NCBI GenBank assembly: GCA_026005135.1
Contig: BPKM01000001.1
Location: forward strand, 806,001 to 870,000
Direction of reading: 5' to 3'
Source of the DNA: Leptospiraceae bacterium
GTDB lineage: Bacteria; Spirochaetota; Leptospiria; Leptospirales; Leptonemataceae
Length of the DNA: 64,000 nucleotides
This document shows, in pieces, positions 38,090-49,486 of the stretch; position 1 is the first letter of the stretch, and each line of letters begins with the position of its first letter. A model generated the notes under the pieces. That model saw only the letters and a program-made list of their open reading frames with translations. It made no database searches and had not been told where the DNA came from. The position numbers were made by a program, and so were the translations under genes.

Positions 38090-38186
38090 AATATTGCTGG
38101 GCTTTGCACAGCGACAACAGGCGGGAGGGTGGGGTGACAATAAATGTCGGCGGGTTTACTAGCCGACAACCCTAAAGGAGGGGAGT
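38090..38186 (+). repeat. GC-rich modular leader repeat, copy A (one module)
   Basis: A GC-rich island in very AT-rich DNA. It starts AATATTG, continues with a TTTGCACAGCGACAAC segment and one 52-bp module starting AGGCGGGAGGGTGGGG, and ends CCTAAAGGAGGGG, which is the Shine-Dalgarno of the Mpo1-like gene at 38187. The module contains four G-runs (two-tetrad quadruplex potential) and a 7-bp hairpin TGTCGGC/GCCGACA. A longer copy in the same orientation relative to its gene lies at 48549-48753. Upstream, 37887-38089 has nothing else I can recognise. Confidence 0.75.
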
Positions 38187-38537
38187 ATGAAAACCTTACA
38201 AAAAAAAGAAATTAACAATTATGAAGATTTTTGGTATTTTTATTTGCAGGAGCATAGTAATCCCATAAATCGTGCAATGCATTATGTTGGAACAACAGGT
38301 GTAATATTGCTTTTGATTTGGTCTATCTATGTACAAAATTATTGGTATTTATTACTTTTACCTATATGTGGGTATGGATTTGCATGGATTGGCCATTTTT
38401 TTATAGAAAAGAACAAACCAGCAACCTTTATATATCCTTTCTGGTCTTTAATATCTGATTTTAGAATGTATTTTTGTTTTTTAACAGGAACCTTAGATAA
38501 ACATTTAAAGAAAAAAGATGAATATCAATTTGTATAA
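38187..38537 (+). CDS. Mpo1-like (DUF962) membrane protein
   Basis: 116 residues. The DUF962/Mpo1 signature is clear: FYLQEHSNPINRAMHYVGTT, then two or three membrane segments with GYGFAWIGHFFIEKNKPATF. In yeast, Mpo1 is an iron-dependent 2-hydroxy fatty-acid dioxygenase; the His residues at HSN, HYVG and GHFFIEKN match its metal ligands. Bacterial members are uncharacterised. Shine-Dalgarno AGGAGG is the last part of the GC-rich repeat. Confidence 0.8.
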   Translation: MKTLQKKEINNYEDFWYFYLQEHSNPINRAMHYVGTTGVILLLIWSIYVQNYWYLLLLPICGYGFAWIGHFFIEKNKPATFIYPFWSLISDFRMYFCFLTGTLDKHLKKKDEYQFV

Positions 38538-38539
38538 AA

Positions 38540-38559
38540 CTAACGGCATTAACCGTTAG
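38540..38559 (-). terminator. Terminator hairpin after clpP
   Basis: Perfect 7-bp stem CTAACGG/CCGTTAG with a 6-base loop; on the minus strand it is followed by TTTTATA. It overlaps the clpP stop codon. Confidence 0.65.
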
Positions 38560-39149
38560 CTTAATGTTTCCATAATATTGTCAATGATACCGTATTCCAA
38601 TGCTTCTTTAGCGTTCATATAATAATCTCTATCGGTATCTTTTTCTACTTGTTCTATAGTTCGACCAGTTCTTTCTGCTATAATTCGATTTAATTCATCT
38701 CTTGTTTTTTTAATTTCTTGAGCATGTATTTTTAGATCTATAGCAGGTGCAACTATTTGACCAGAAATTAATGGTTGATGAATCATAATTTTACTATGTT
38801 TCCATGCATAACGTTTTCCTTTTGCTCCACCACAAAGAAGTAATGCACCCATACTTGCTGCAAGCCCCATACAAACAGTTGCTACATCTGATTTTATCAT
38901 TTGCATAGTATCGAATATACACATTCCAGATGTTATTACTCCACCCGGACTATTTATAAAAAGAGTTATATCTTTACCTGGTTCAATTGTATCTAAATAT
39001 AACAATCTTTCTACAACATATTGTGCTGAACGATCATCAACAGGTCCCCATAAAAAAACCTGTCTTTTTTTTATAAAATTTTTTTCTATTTCTGATTTTA
39101 TTGGAGCAAAATTTTCTAATAATTTCTCTGGATCTTGATTTAAAAACAT
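38556..39149 (-). CDS. clpP: ATP-dependent Clp protease proteolytic subunit
   Basis: 197-residue serine peptidase of the ClpP barrel. Catalytic residues: S99 in GLAASMGA, H124 in MIHQPL, and the Asp of the DTDRDYYM motif near 171-175. Also FINSPGGVITSGMCIFD near 65-80. Forms a tetradecamer that degrades proteins delivered by ClpX/A/C. No Clp ATPase gene is adjacent. No strong Shine-Dalgarno. Confidence 0.95.
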   Translation of the reverse strand: MFLNQDPEKLLENFAPIKSEIEKNFIKKRQVFLWGPVDDRSAQYVVERLLYLDTIEPGKDITLFINSPGGVITSGMCIFDTMQMIKSDVATVCMGLAASMGALLLCGGAKGKRYAWKHSKIMIHQPLISGQIVAPAIDLKIHAQEIKKTRDELNRIIAERTGRTIEQVEKDTDRDYYMNAKEALEYGIIDNIMETLS

Positions 39150-39190
39150 AGGACTATTTTTTTTGTTTTACTAAATATGAAAATAAATTT

Positions 39191-39622
39191 TTAGATATTT
39201 GTATTATCTCTCTTAAATTTAAAAAAAATAATATAAATATATCCAATTATTACAATAAATACATACAAGTAAAAATATAATTGTTTCGTATCAAAAAAAT
39301 TTGCATTTATTTTATTACTATTTTCTAAATACTTATATTTATGAGGATTTTTAGATTCAAATTTAAACAAAATAATATTATAAGAATCTTCTTTTGAAGA
39401 ATTATTTTTATCATATTGAAGAATTTTTTCTTCTAATAATTTATTTTCCTTTTCTATATATTCATTATCAAGAATTAAACTCTTTTTATAAAATGTTTTT
39501 TCTATAAAAGAAAAATATCCAAATGAACTAAAAAAAAATATATAAATCAGAATCGAACTTATTGTCCAGAAAAAAAGTAAAACTATGAATATTTCTTTTT
39601 TTACAAAATAATCTTGTTGCAT
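39191..39622 (-). CDS. Small membrane protein of unknown function
   Basis: 143 residues with an N-terminal membrane segment (about 10-35), a charged central region that should lie outside the membrane, and a second segment near the C terminus (about 112-135). No motif recognised. It sits between clpP and eno on the same strand, 41 bp upstream of clpP, and may be co-transcribed with it. Confidence 0.45.
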   Translation of the reverse strand: MQQDYFVKKEIFIVLLFFWTISSILIYIFFFSSFGYFSFIEKTFYKKSLILDNEYIEKENKLLEEKILQYDKNNSSKEDSYNIILFKFESKNPHKYKYLENSNKINANFFDTKQLYFYLYVFIVIIGYIYIIFFKFKRDNTNI

Positions 39623-39736
39623 AATAATTTATTAATGCTTTTCTTTATATTAAAAAGTATTATAGAATCTATTGAATAAAAAAATATAGATATAATAAAA
39701 TTTATCAAAAGAAAAATAGAATTCATATAAAGAAAA

Positions 39737-41110
<1,374 letters not shown>

Positions 41111-41153
41111 TTAATTGCCTTCTAAAAAGATATTTTAAAATAATATTTATACG

Positions 41154-42825
<1,672 letters not shown>

Positions 42826-42826
<1 letters not shown>

Positions 42827-43209
42827 TGAATTCTCCTTCTATAAAAAAAATTGTCATTTGCGAAGATGAAGTTAAAGCAATTAGAGATTTGCGAGTTATA
42901 TGTAATACACAATATTCTAAAATAATACAAGAATTTACAAATGGCTTAGAATTAATTGAATGGTTAAAACAAAATCCAAAAGAACCAGATCTTATTATCT
43001 TAGATATAATAATGAAAAAAATGGATGGTTTTGTAGCATTTCATGAAATACAAAAAATTAATTCAAATATACCCATTATTATATTATCAATTGAAAATTC
43101 CGTTCCCTTAGTAAAATATTTAGTATTTCATGGTGCAAAAGACTTCATTACCAAACCTTATGATTTAGAACAATTACGAAGAAGATTATTAAAACAAATT
43201 ATAAAATAA
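42826..43209 (+). CDS. CheY-like single-domain response regulator
   Basis: 127-residue receiver domain with no output domain. Acid pocket E13/D14, phospho-acceptor D60 in LIILDIIM, S88 in IIILSIEN at the Thr/Ser switch position, and K110 in ITKPYD. Start codon overlaps the leuB stop, an odd partnership; no histidine kinase is nearby. May act in chemotaxis, motility or another phosphorelay, but the target is unknown. Confidence 0.88.
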
Positions 43210-43332
43210 AAATATAAAAATATAAAAATAATATAATTTTAGGTTTTATAGATTGAGAATTTAAATTAGAAATTAAATTTTTTCCTTTTTACTAATTGCT
43301 TTTTTTTATATTTAAAATAAATTGTTAATTAT

Positions 43333-46020
43333 ATGAGTATTACAATTACAGAAAATCAAAATTTAATTCAACAATTGCGGAAAAAAAAGCCTAATTTTTA
43401 TAATAAAAAAAATAGTTATAAATATAATTTAGAACCTTTTGAACCAAAACTGGAATATATCGATAAAGATTTACTAAAACCATTATTACAAAAAGTAGAA
43501 AAACCTGGAAGATATATAGGGGGAGAATTTGGTATACCAGACAAAAATCCAGAAAATTATAAAGTAAAAGTTTTATTAAGTTATCCAGATACATATGAGT
43601 TAGGAATGTCTAATGAAGGATTAAAAATTCTTTATGATCAAATTCATAGAAATAATCATTATGCTGATCGTACCTATTTACCCTGGCCAGATTTTGGGAA
43701 ATTACTTATAGAAAATCATATACCATTATATTCATTAGATCATTATCTTAAAGTTACTTCTTTTGATATGTGGGGTTTTAATGTAGCCCATGAACTTCAT
43801 TTTACTAATATTTTATATGCTTTAGATTTAGCACAAATACCTATTTTAAGAGAAGAAAGAAGATCTCAGGATCCATTTATTATTGTTGGTGGTACAGCTG
43901 TTTCTAATCCATTACCATTGTTTGATTTTGTAGATGGTATCTTTATGGGAGATGGAGAAGAAGCTATTTTAGAAATCATTTCTATAATTGAGAAAGGTAA
44001 AGAATCAGGAAAATCAAGATACGAAATTTTAAAGAATTTACAACAGGTAGAAGGACTTGTATTACCAGAATTTTATGAGGTTCAATATGATAAAGAGGAT
44101 CCAGAAAACCATTATCCCTATTATATAGGGAAGTTAGTAGAAAAAAGAACTTATAGAGCCAAGGAATTTGCAAATCTTAAACATATTGTATTACCAAATA
44201 TCTCAATTACACAGGATAGAACTGTACTGGAAGTAAATCGTGGTTGTGGACAGGGTTGTAGATTTTGCCATGCAGGTTTTTGGAAAAGACCTGTAAGAAA
44301 TGCAGAAGTAGATAGATTAATTGAAATAGCAGGAGAGTTATTAGAAAGAACAGGAAGTAATGTTTTAACATTACATTCTTTATCTATTGCAGATTATCCC
44401 TGGTTAGAAGAATTAGTAATTGGTTTAGCTAATCGGTATGGTCCAGAAGGTATATCATTATCATTACCAAGTTTAAGGGTTCAGGTAAAAACAATTCCTA
44501 TTTTAGAAATGACTTCTAATATACGAAAGTCAAGTATTACTTTTGCTTTAGAAGCAGGCTCTGAATTATTAAGAGAGAAAATTCATAAAAAATCGTCAGA
44601 AGAGAATCTTCACTATTTAATGAGTCTTGTCTACGAAAAAGGCTGGGATCTTGTTAAGGTTTATTTTATGCTTGGACTGCCTGATAATGAAAATAGAGAA
44701 GTAGATGATTTAATTCGCGCATTAAATACCTTAGGAAAAATTGCAGAACAACATGGTAAAAGAAAAAAAGTGAATGTTTCTGTTTCGTTATTTGTTCCAA
44801 AGCCATTTACTACATTTCAATGGGAAGAACAAAAATCTCCAGAATATTTTGAATCAGCTATCCAAAGAATTAAATCAGAATTAAAAACAAAAAGAGTATG
44901 GATTAGACATCCAACTCCATGGATGGCATATATAGAAGGATTATTATCAAGAAGTGATCATAGAATAGGGAAATATATTTTAAAAGCTTACGAAATGGGA
45001 GCAAATTTCGATTCCTGGGATGATGGATTTAGAGAAGATATCTGGAAATATGTATTTAATGAAATTCCAGTAAGCTTACGAAATCTTTGGTTGAATAAAA
45101 AAGAACCAGGTACACGAATGCCTTGGGAAGATATTGTTAATGGTTTTCCAAAAGAAAAATTATTAAGAGACTACGAAAAATTTCAATCTATTAATGAAAA
45201 CAATATGAATCCAGCCAAAAAACAATCCCTTGATCCTAATAAATTTCCACCCGAATTATTTAAACGTGTATCTATTCCAGAAGAAAAATTTCAAACAAAA
45301 ACATTACTTAAACTAACATATGCAAAAGTAAATCGTTTTATTTATATTAGTCATTTAGAAACCTTAGAAGTAATTCGTAAAGCATTAAGAAGAACAAAAT
45401 TACCAATGACATTTTCTCAGGGTTTTAATAAACATGAAAAAATTAAAATGGCTTCTTCTTTACCTATTTACTTTTATTCCCTTAAAGAAGAAATATGGAT
45501 TGAATTATATAAAGAATTAAATCAAGATGAATTAAATGATTATTATCACATAATTTCTAAAAATTTTCCAGATGATTTAATTTTATTATCTTTGGATATA
45601 GTAAATAATAATCATGAAAAAAATGAAGAGGAACAAAATTATCGTATAGAATCAATTAGAAAAGAAATTATATTAAATATCTTAAAGAAATTTAAAAATG
45701 CACCAGATACCTATGAAATTCTAAAAAGAGAAATAAAAAAGAAAAATAAATATAAATATCAAAATAGAATTCAAACAAAAAAAATTCATATAAAAGATAT
45801 TGTTCTATTAAATAAAGAAGATTTTATAAAGAATTATTTAAATCAATTTAATTCGAGATTAATCGAAAAACTTTACGAAGATTCTTACTGGTTCGAAGGT
45901 ATCAATTTTAAAGTACCTATTGGTTCTTTAGAAAATATTTCTGTTACAGATTTAATCTTACAATATTTAGAAATTCCAAAAGAGAAATGGAATACAGAAA
46001 TAAGAATTATTAAGTATTAA
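43333..46020 (+). CDS. B12-binding radical SAM protein fused to DUF2344 domain (TIGR03960/TIGR03936-like)
   Basis: 895 residues. An N-terminal B12-binding-like domain (VLLSYPDTYELGMSNEGLKILYDQI) is followed by the radical SAM core with CGQGCRFCHAGF near 305-315. The C-terminal domain of about 280 residues (LTYAKVNRFIYISHLETLEV ... SQGFNKHEKIKMASSLPIY) is DUF2344 (TIGR03936). In many bacteria these two parts are separate or fused genes of unknown function, often near ribosomal-protein or rne-type genes. Single-gene unit here; ends at a convergent terminator shared with ssb. Confidence 0.85.
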   Translation: MSITITENQNLIQQLRKKKPNFYNKKNSYKYNLEPFEPKLEYIDKDLLKPLLQKVEKPGRYIGGEFGIPDKNPENYKVKVLLSYPDTYELGMSNEGLKILYDQIHRNNHYADRTYLPWPDFGKLLIENHIPLYSLDHYLKVTSFDMWGFNVAHELHFTNILYALDLAQIPILREERRSQDPFIIVGGTAVSNPLPLFDFVDGIFMGDGEEAILEIISIIEKGKESGKSRYEILKNLQQVEGLVLPEFYEVQYDKEDPENHYPYYIGKLVEKRTYRAKEFANLKHIVLPNISITQDRTVLEVNRGCGQGCRFCHAGFWKRPVRNAEVDRLIEIAGELLERTGSNVLTLHSLSIADYPWLEELVIGLANRYGPEGISLSLPSLRVQVKTIPILEMTSNIRKSSITFALEAGSELLREKIHKKSSEENLHYLMSLVYEKGWDLVKVYFMLGLPDNENREVDDLIRALNTLGKIAEQHGKRKKVNVSVSLFVPKPFTTFQWEEQKSPEYFESAIQRIKSELKTKRVWIRHPTPWMAYIEGLLSRSDHRIGKYILKAYEMGANFDSWDDGFREDIWKYVFNEIPVSLRNLWLNKKEPGTRMPWEDIVNGFPKEKLLRDYEKFQSINENNMNPAKKQSLDPNKFPPELFKRVSIPEEKFQTKTLLKLTYAKVNRFIYISHLETLEVIRKALRRTKLPMTFSQGFNKHEKIKMASSLPIYFYSLKEEIWIELYKELNQDELNDYYHIISKNFPDDLILLSLDIVNNNHEKNEEEQNYRIESIRKEIILNILKKFKNAPDTYEILKREIKKKNKYKYQNRIQTKKIHIKDIVLLNKEDFIKNYLNQFNSRLIEKLYEDSYWFEGINFKVPIGSLENISVTDLILQYLEIPKEKWNTEIRIIKY

Positions 46021-46025
46021 AAAAA

Positions 46026-46044
46026 GGTCAGCTTTAAGCTGACC
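46026..46044. terminator. Bidirectional terminator between radical SAM gene and ssb
   Basis: Perfect 9-bp stem GGTCAGCTT/AAGCTGACC with a one-base apex. Minus-strand reading ends in TTTTT, so it serves ssb best; plus strand is followed by an AT tract. Confidence 0.85.
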
Positions 46045-46050
46045 ATTAAT

Positions 46051-46392
46051 TTAAGCTGCATCTTGTTTGGTTAATTTCTTTTTCTTTGTTTTTAAAAAAG
46101 CAACCTGATTAGATACTATTTTTATTTTAGAATGAACACTACCTTTATCATCAATCCAACGATCCTGTCTTAAATCTCCCATGACTCTGATTTTTGAACC
46201 TTTTTTTAGGTAGTTTTTACAGTTTTCTGCATTTTTACCCCAGGTTTCTATAGTAAAGAAACTAACATTTTCTTTATTTTTACCATGGTTTACTGCAAGA
46301 ACCATAATGGTTACTTTTTGATTATCTCCTACTGTTCTCATTTCTGGATCTTTAATTAAATTTCCTTCCAGAATCGTAAATGCTAAACTCAT
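46051..46392 (-). CDS. ssb: Single-stranded DNA-binding protein
   Basis: 113-residue OB-fold protein: FTILEGNLIKDPEMRTVG, ENVSFFTIETWGKNAENC, LKKGSKIRVMGDLRQDRW. It coats ssDNA in replication and repair. It lacks the usual Gln/Gly-rich linker and acidic DDIPF tip; it ends in a basic KTKKKKLTKQDAA. Leptospira-type SSBs are similarly short, so this fits the lineage rather than a truncation. Confidence 0.85.
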   Translation of the reverse strand: MSLAFTILEGNLIKDPEMRTVGDNQKVTIMVLAVNHGKNKENVSFFTIETWGKNAENCKNYLKKGSKIRVMGDLRQDRWIDDKGSVHSKIKIVSNQVAFLKTKKKKLTKQDAA

Positions 46393-46512
46393 ATAATCCT
46401 CCCTTTTTTAAAATTATCCTTAAACATCCATCTATTGAATATATATATATTTTTTTTTAAAATTCTCACTAATTTTTTATGATTTTTTTAAAAAAAATTA
46501 GATCATAAATTA

Positions 46513-47829
46513 ATGATGGAATTACATAAAGATTTATTTTCAAAAAAGCAATGGGAAATTATTACAACTAATAATAAGTACAAACAGGTAATTGCTGCTG
46601 CTGGAAGTGGTAAAACAAGAACAGTTATTGGCTATACAATGTTTTCTATTGAAAATGATTTTAATGCAAATAAAATTTTATTATTAACATTCAGTAAAAA
46701 AGCATGCGAAGAGTTAATGCATAGATTTCCAGAATCTTATCATAGATATATAGAAGTAAGAACTTTTCATGCATTTTGTTATCATTATATAAAACAATAT
46801 CATCCAGTTTATTCTAAATATAAATTTAACATCTTAACTGATGACTTAAAAGAACAATTTTTAAAAGAAGTATTAGAAAAAAATCCAGTTATTACTTTTG
46901 GAATACCATATCCTATTCTATTACGCAATTTTAATAAAATTCAAAGTTATCTTCCGGATTTATATCAATTTTTAAATAGAGAATTATTAAATTATAAGAA
47001 AAAATTTTATTATTTAGAATTTGAAGATTTAATTTCTATGATAATAAATGGTTTAGAAAAAAATGAATTCTGGATTGAACCTCTAAAAAATAATTATAAA
47101 CATATTATTGTTGATGAATTTCAGGATACAGATCCAGAACAAATGAAATTTTTAACAATTTTGAAACCAGAAAAATTATTTATAGTAGGTGATGATTGGC
47201 AGACAATTTACGGTTTTCGTGGTGCAACTGTAATTCCAATTTTAAAATTTAAATCATTTTTTAAAAGAACTAAAATTTTTAAATTAAATGAAAATTATAG
47301 AAGTTTAGAACCAATCGTCAATACTGGAAATATAGTTATTGCAAAATCTTCTAAAAAAAGTATAAAAAAGGTAAAATCAATACGAGGAAATATTTTAAAA
47401 ATACCGGTATTGGGATATTTATTGGAATATTATAAAAATTATAATTTTATTGTGGAACTAATTCATAAGTATCAGGGTATGATTTTAGTAAGAAGTAATT
47501 ATAGAAGAAAATTCTGGTTAAAAAAAGGTGTTAGTGAAAAACAAATTATGACGATTCATAAATCCAAAGGATTAGAATTCCCTGTTGTTTTTATTGATAT
47601 ATCAAAAGGATGGAGTGGAGAAAGAAATTTAACAGATGAAGAAATAAGAATATTATATGTTGCTATAACCCGAGCTCAAAATTTATGTATTATTTTAATT
47701 AATACCGAAATTAATACACTTGAGTCTTTTATTTACAAACAATTATTAAATAATCAACTTTTAATAGTAAAAGAAGATTTGTTAATTCGCTCTCTAGAAA
47801 AAGAATTTGATTATCGTTTAACTGCTTAA
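46513..47829 (+). CDS. Compact UvrD/Rep-type SF1 DNA helicase
   Basis: 438 residues, well short of the usual 650-750. Helicase motifs: Q-motif and Walker A AAAGSGKTRT (about 28-37), Ia LLTFSKKACEELMHR, II VDEFQDTDPEQ near 200, III GDDWQTIYGFRGA near 228, IV EPIVNTGNIV region, V TIHKSKGLEFPVVF near 346 and VI ILYVAITRAQNLC near 380. Motifs III and V are only about 115 residues apart, so the 2B subdomain is essentially missing. Likely still an ATPase that translocates on ssDNA. Possible ATG-ATG start (MMELHKDL). Confidence 0.82.
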   Translation: MMELHKDLFSKKQWEIITTNNKYKQVIAAAGSGKTRTVIGYTMFSIENDFNANKILLLTFSKKACEELMHRFPESYHRYIEVRTFHAFCYHYIKQYHPVYSKYKFNILTDDLKEQFLKEVLEKNPVITFGIPYPILLRNFNKIQSYLPDLYQFLNRELLNYKKKFYYLEFEDLISMIINGLEKNEFWIEPLKNNYKHIIVDEFQDTDPEQMKFLTILKPEKLFIVGDDWQTIYGFRGATVIPILKFKSFFKRTKIFKLNENYRSLEPIVNTGNIVIAKSSKKSIKKVKSIRGNILKIPVLGYLLEYYKNYNFIVELIHKYQGMILVRSNYRRKFWLKKGVSEKQIMTIHKSKGLEFPVVFIDISKGWSGERNLTDEEIRILYVAITRAQNLCIILINTEINTLESFIYKQLLNNQLLIVKEDLLIRSLEKEFDYRLTA

Positions 47830-47833
47830 TAAA

Positions 47834-48541
47834 TTATTTTATTTTAAGTCCTTCTAAATAAGAACTAACAGAAAAATCTACAAGTTGATAGAGATCTTGC
47901 TTTAATAATGTTAAATTTTTTCTATGATCTAAGATTAATATTCCTTCTAATAATGCCCAGATTCCTGTTGCTGCTGCACCTGTATTTTCTATATGGAATT
48001 CTTTTTTTTGTTTTCCTAAACGTATAATGGATTCAATAAATCGTAAGATATGTCTTGCTTTTATATGAATTTCTCTGCTAATACGAGAATGATTTTCTCG
48101 AAGTTCATCTTCTGTAATATTAAGAACTGCTATAATATCAAAATATTCAGGATTGTATAAATAAAAATCAATATAGGCTTTTGCTAAGGTCTTTAATAAA
48201 TGAGAAGCAGAAACTTCATCTGGATCAAAACTTTTTACAGAATCTCTTAACTGCTTTTCTAATTGTAATATGCCTTCGAATAATACATTTTTATAGATAG
48301 TAAGTTTATTATCAAAATATAAATAAAATGTTCCAATACTAACGCCAGCCCTGTCTGTAATATCTTTTATTGTTGTATTTTTATAACCATTTTCAAAAAA
48401 AATGGTTTTTGCAGCATCAAGTAAGGCTTGTTTTCTTATATTTCGAGCTTCTTCTGTTCGAGCTCGTTTAAACAAATTATTTTCCTGAATACTTTTTATT
48501 AAATCCTGGTTTTTATTATTATCTATAATGGTTTCTTCCAT
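47834..48541 (-). CDS. TetR family transcriptional regulator
   Basis: 235 residues. TetR helix-turn-helix near 32-75: RKQALLDAAKTIFFENGYKNTTIKDITDRAGVSIGTFYLYFDN (split across the domain). The C-terminal effector domain is helical with SIIRLGKQKKEF and WALLEGILILDHRK. Its ligand and targets are unknown. Shine-Dalgarno CTAAAGGAG is the end of GC-rich repeat copy B, which lies just upstream. Convergent with the helicase gene across 4 bp. Confidence 0.85.
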   Translation of the reverse strand: MEETIIDNNKNQDLIKSIQENNLFKRARTEEARNIRKQALLDAAKTIFFENGYKNTTIKDITDRAGVSIGTFYLYFDNKLTIYKNVLFEGILQLEKQLRDSVKSFDPDEVSASHLLKTLAKAYIDFYLYNPEYFDIIAVLNITEDELRENHSRISREIHIKARHILRFIESIIRLGKQKKEFHIENTGAAATGIWALLEGILILDHRKNLTLLKQDLYQLVDFSVSSYLEGLKIK

Positions 48542-48548
48542 CCTCTCT

Positions 48549-48753
48549 CTCCTTTAGAGTTGTCGTCGTGCAGAGCCCGCCGACGTTTAATTTGTCAACC
48601 CGCCCTCCCGCCTGTTGTCGTCGTGCAGAGCCCGCCGACGTTTAATTTGTCAACCCGCCCTCCCGCCTGTTGTTTTCAGGAAAACCTGACGACTGATTTT
48701 ACCCACCCACCACCCTATACACTTTTATATTGTCGTCTTGCAAGTCCAATATT
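48549..48753 (-). repeat. GC-rich modular leader repeat, copy B (two full modules plus one diverged)
   Basis: Read on the minus strand: starts AATATTG, then TTGCAAGACGACAA, one diverged module with GGGTGGTGGGTGGG, and two identical tandem 55-bp modules (48614-48668 and 48559-48613), each starting AGGCGGGAGGGCGGGTTGACAA and ending CGACAAC. It ends TCTAAAGGAG, the tetR Shine-Dalgarno. Same head, module and tail order as copy A at 38090. Each module has four closely spaced G-runs. A long frame read through this region on the other strand is a composition artefact, not a gene. Confidence 0.78.
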
Positions 48754-48889
48754 AAAAAATATCTGTATTTATTATATATTAAAGCAACAATTAATTTAAT
48801 ATCATTTTGTTGTAAAGTTGAATTTTACTTCATAATAAATTTTTTTAATTATAAAGAAACGTATTGACATAAGAATAAACCATTATTGT
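48754..48889. other. AT-rich divergent gap before the RpiB-like gene
   Basis: Between the leader repeat and the sugar-phosphate isomerase gene. Contains TTGACA at 48864-48869 with a possible weak -10 near 48886-48891; this promoter would start transcription near the ATG at 48899. Nothing else visible. Confidence 0.35.
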
Positions 48890-48898
48890 ATGCTTAAT

Positions 48899-49366
48899 AT
48901 GAAAATAGCCATTTCCAGTGATGAATGGTGTGAACTTGTGGAAGTTGTAATAGATGAATGTAAAAATAGAGGGTATGAAGTTTTATATTTTGGACCAAAT
49001 AAAAATGAATCATCAACAGATTGGCCATTGGTTTCTGCAAAAGTTGCTTGTTTAGTTGCCAGTAAAAAAGTAGATTATGGTATTGTTATGTGCTGGACTG
49101 GTACCGGGGCTACTCTTGCTGCTAATAAAATTAAAGGTATTCGAGCTGCATTATGTTTTGATGCAGAAACGGCTAAAGGTGCTAAGATCTGGAATCATGC
49201 AAATATTTTAGGATTAAGTTTACGATTAACAACACCATTTAAAGCGAAAGAAATCTTGAATGCTTTTTTTGATACTCCCTATAGCGAAGATGAGTGGAAT
49301 AAACGACAAATGGCAACAATTTCAGATTTAGAAGAAAAGCAATGTAAATTTTTTAAAGATATCTAA
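48899..49366 (+). CDS. RpiB/LacA/LacB-family sugar-phosphate isomerase, divergent
   Basis: 155 residues from the ATG at 48899 (MKIAISSDEW); an ATG at 48890 is probably upstream of the transcript start. RpiB fold: KIAISSD, CWTGTGATLAANKIKGIRAALCF with the catalytic Cys, and LGLSLRLTTPF. Two residues important in E. coli RpiB differ: the His after the first Asp (SDH) is Glu here (SDEW), and the ring-opening His near HNDTN is Trp (IWNHAN). It may use a different sugar phosphate from ribose 5-phosphate. Ends at a strong terminator. Confidence 0.7.
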   Translation: MKIAISSDEWCELVEVVIDECKNRGYEVLYFGPNKNESSTDWPLVSAKVACLVASKKVDYGIVMCWTGTGATLAANKIKGIRAALCFDAETAKGAKIWNHANILGLSLRLTTPFKAKEILNAFFDTPYSEDEWNKRQMATISDLEEKQCKFFKDI

Positions 49367-49391
49367 TCATTTGATTAGTTTATTTTTTTCT
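49363..49391 (+). terminator. Terminator after the RpiB-like gene
   Basis: Perfect 7-bp stem CTAATCA/TGATTAG with a 2-base loop and then TTTATTTTTTTC. The stem begins two bases before the gene's stop codon. Confidence 0.8.
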
Positions 49392-49486
49392 TTATATGGC
49401 ATAATTTTTCTTGATGGTTTTAAGTACCTGATATTTTTCTGGCTATATATTCAAAAAATAAAAAGAAATTAATATTAAGGCTAAAT

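Noticed and set aside
38090-38186. Integron attC site
   Set aside because: No convincing core site (GTTRRRY/RYYYAAC) and no integrase or cassette genes nearby; the leader-repeat explanation fits better.
43201-43332. AT-rich stretch with repeated ATAAAAAT units before the radical SAM gene
   Set aside because: Low-complexity DNA normal for this genome; no regular array or symmetry beyond chance.
48560-48799. 79-codon open frame on the plus strand through the GC-rich repeat
   Set aside because: It reads across tandem repeat modules, giving Pro/Val/Cys-rich low-complexity sequence, and is antisense to the tetR leader. No ribosome-binding site and no homology pattern.
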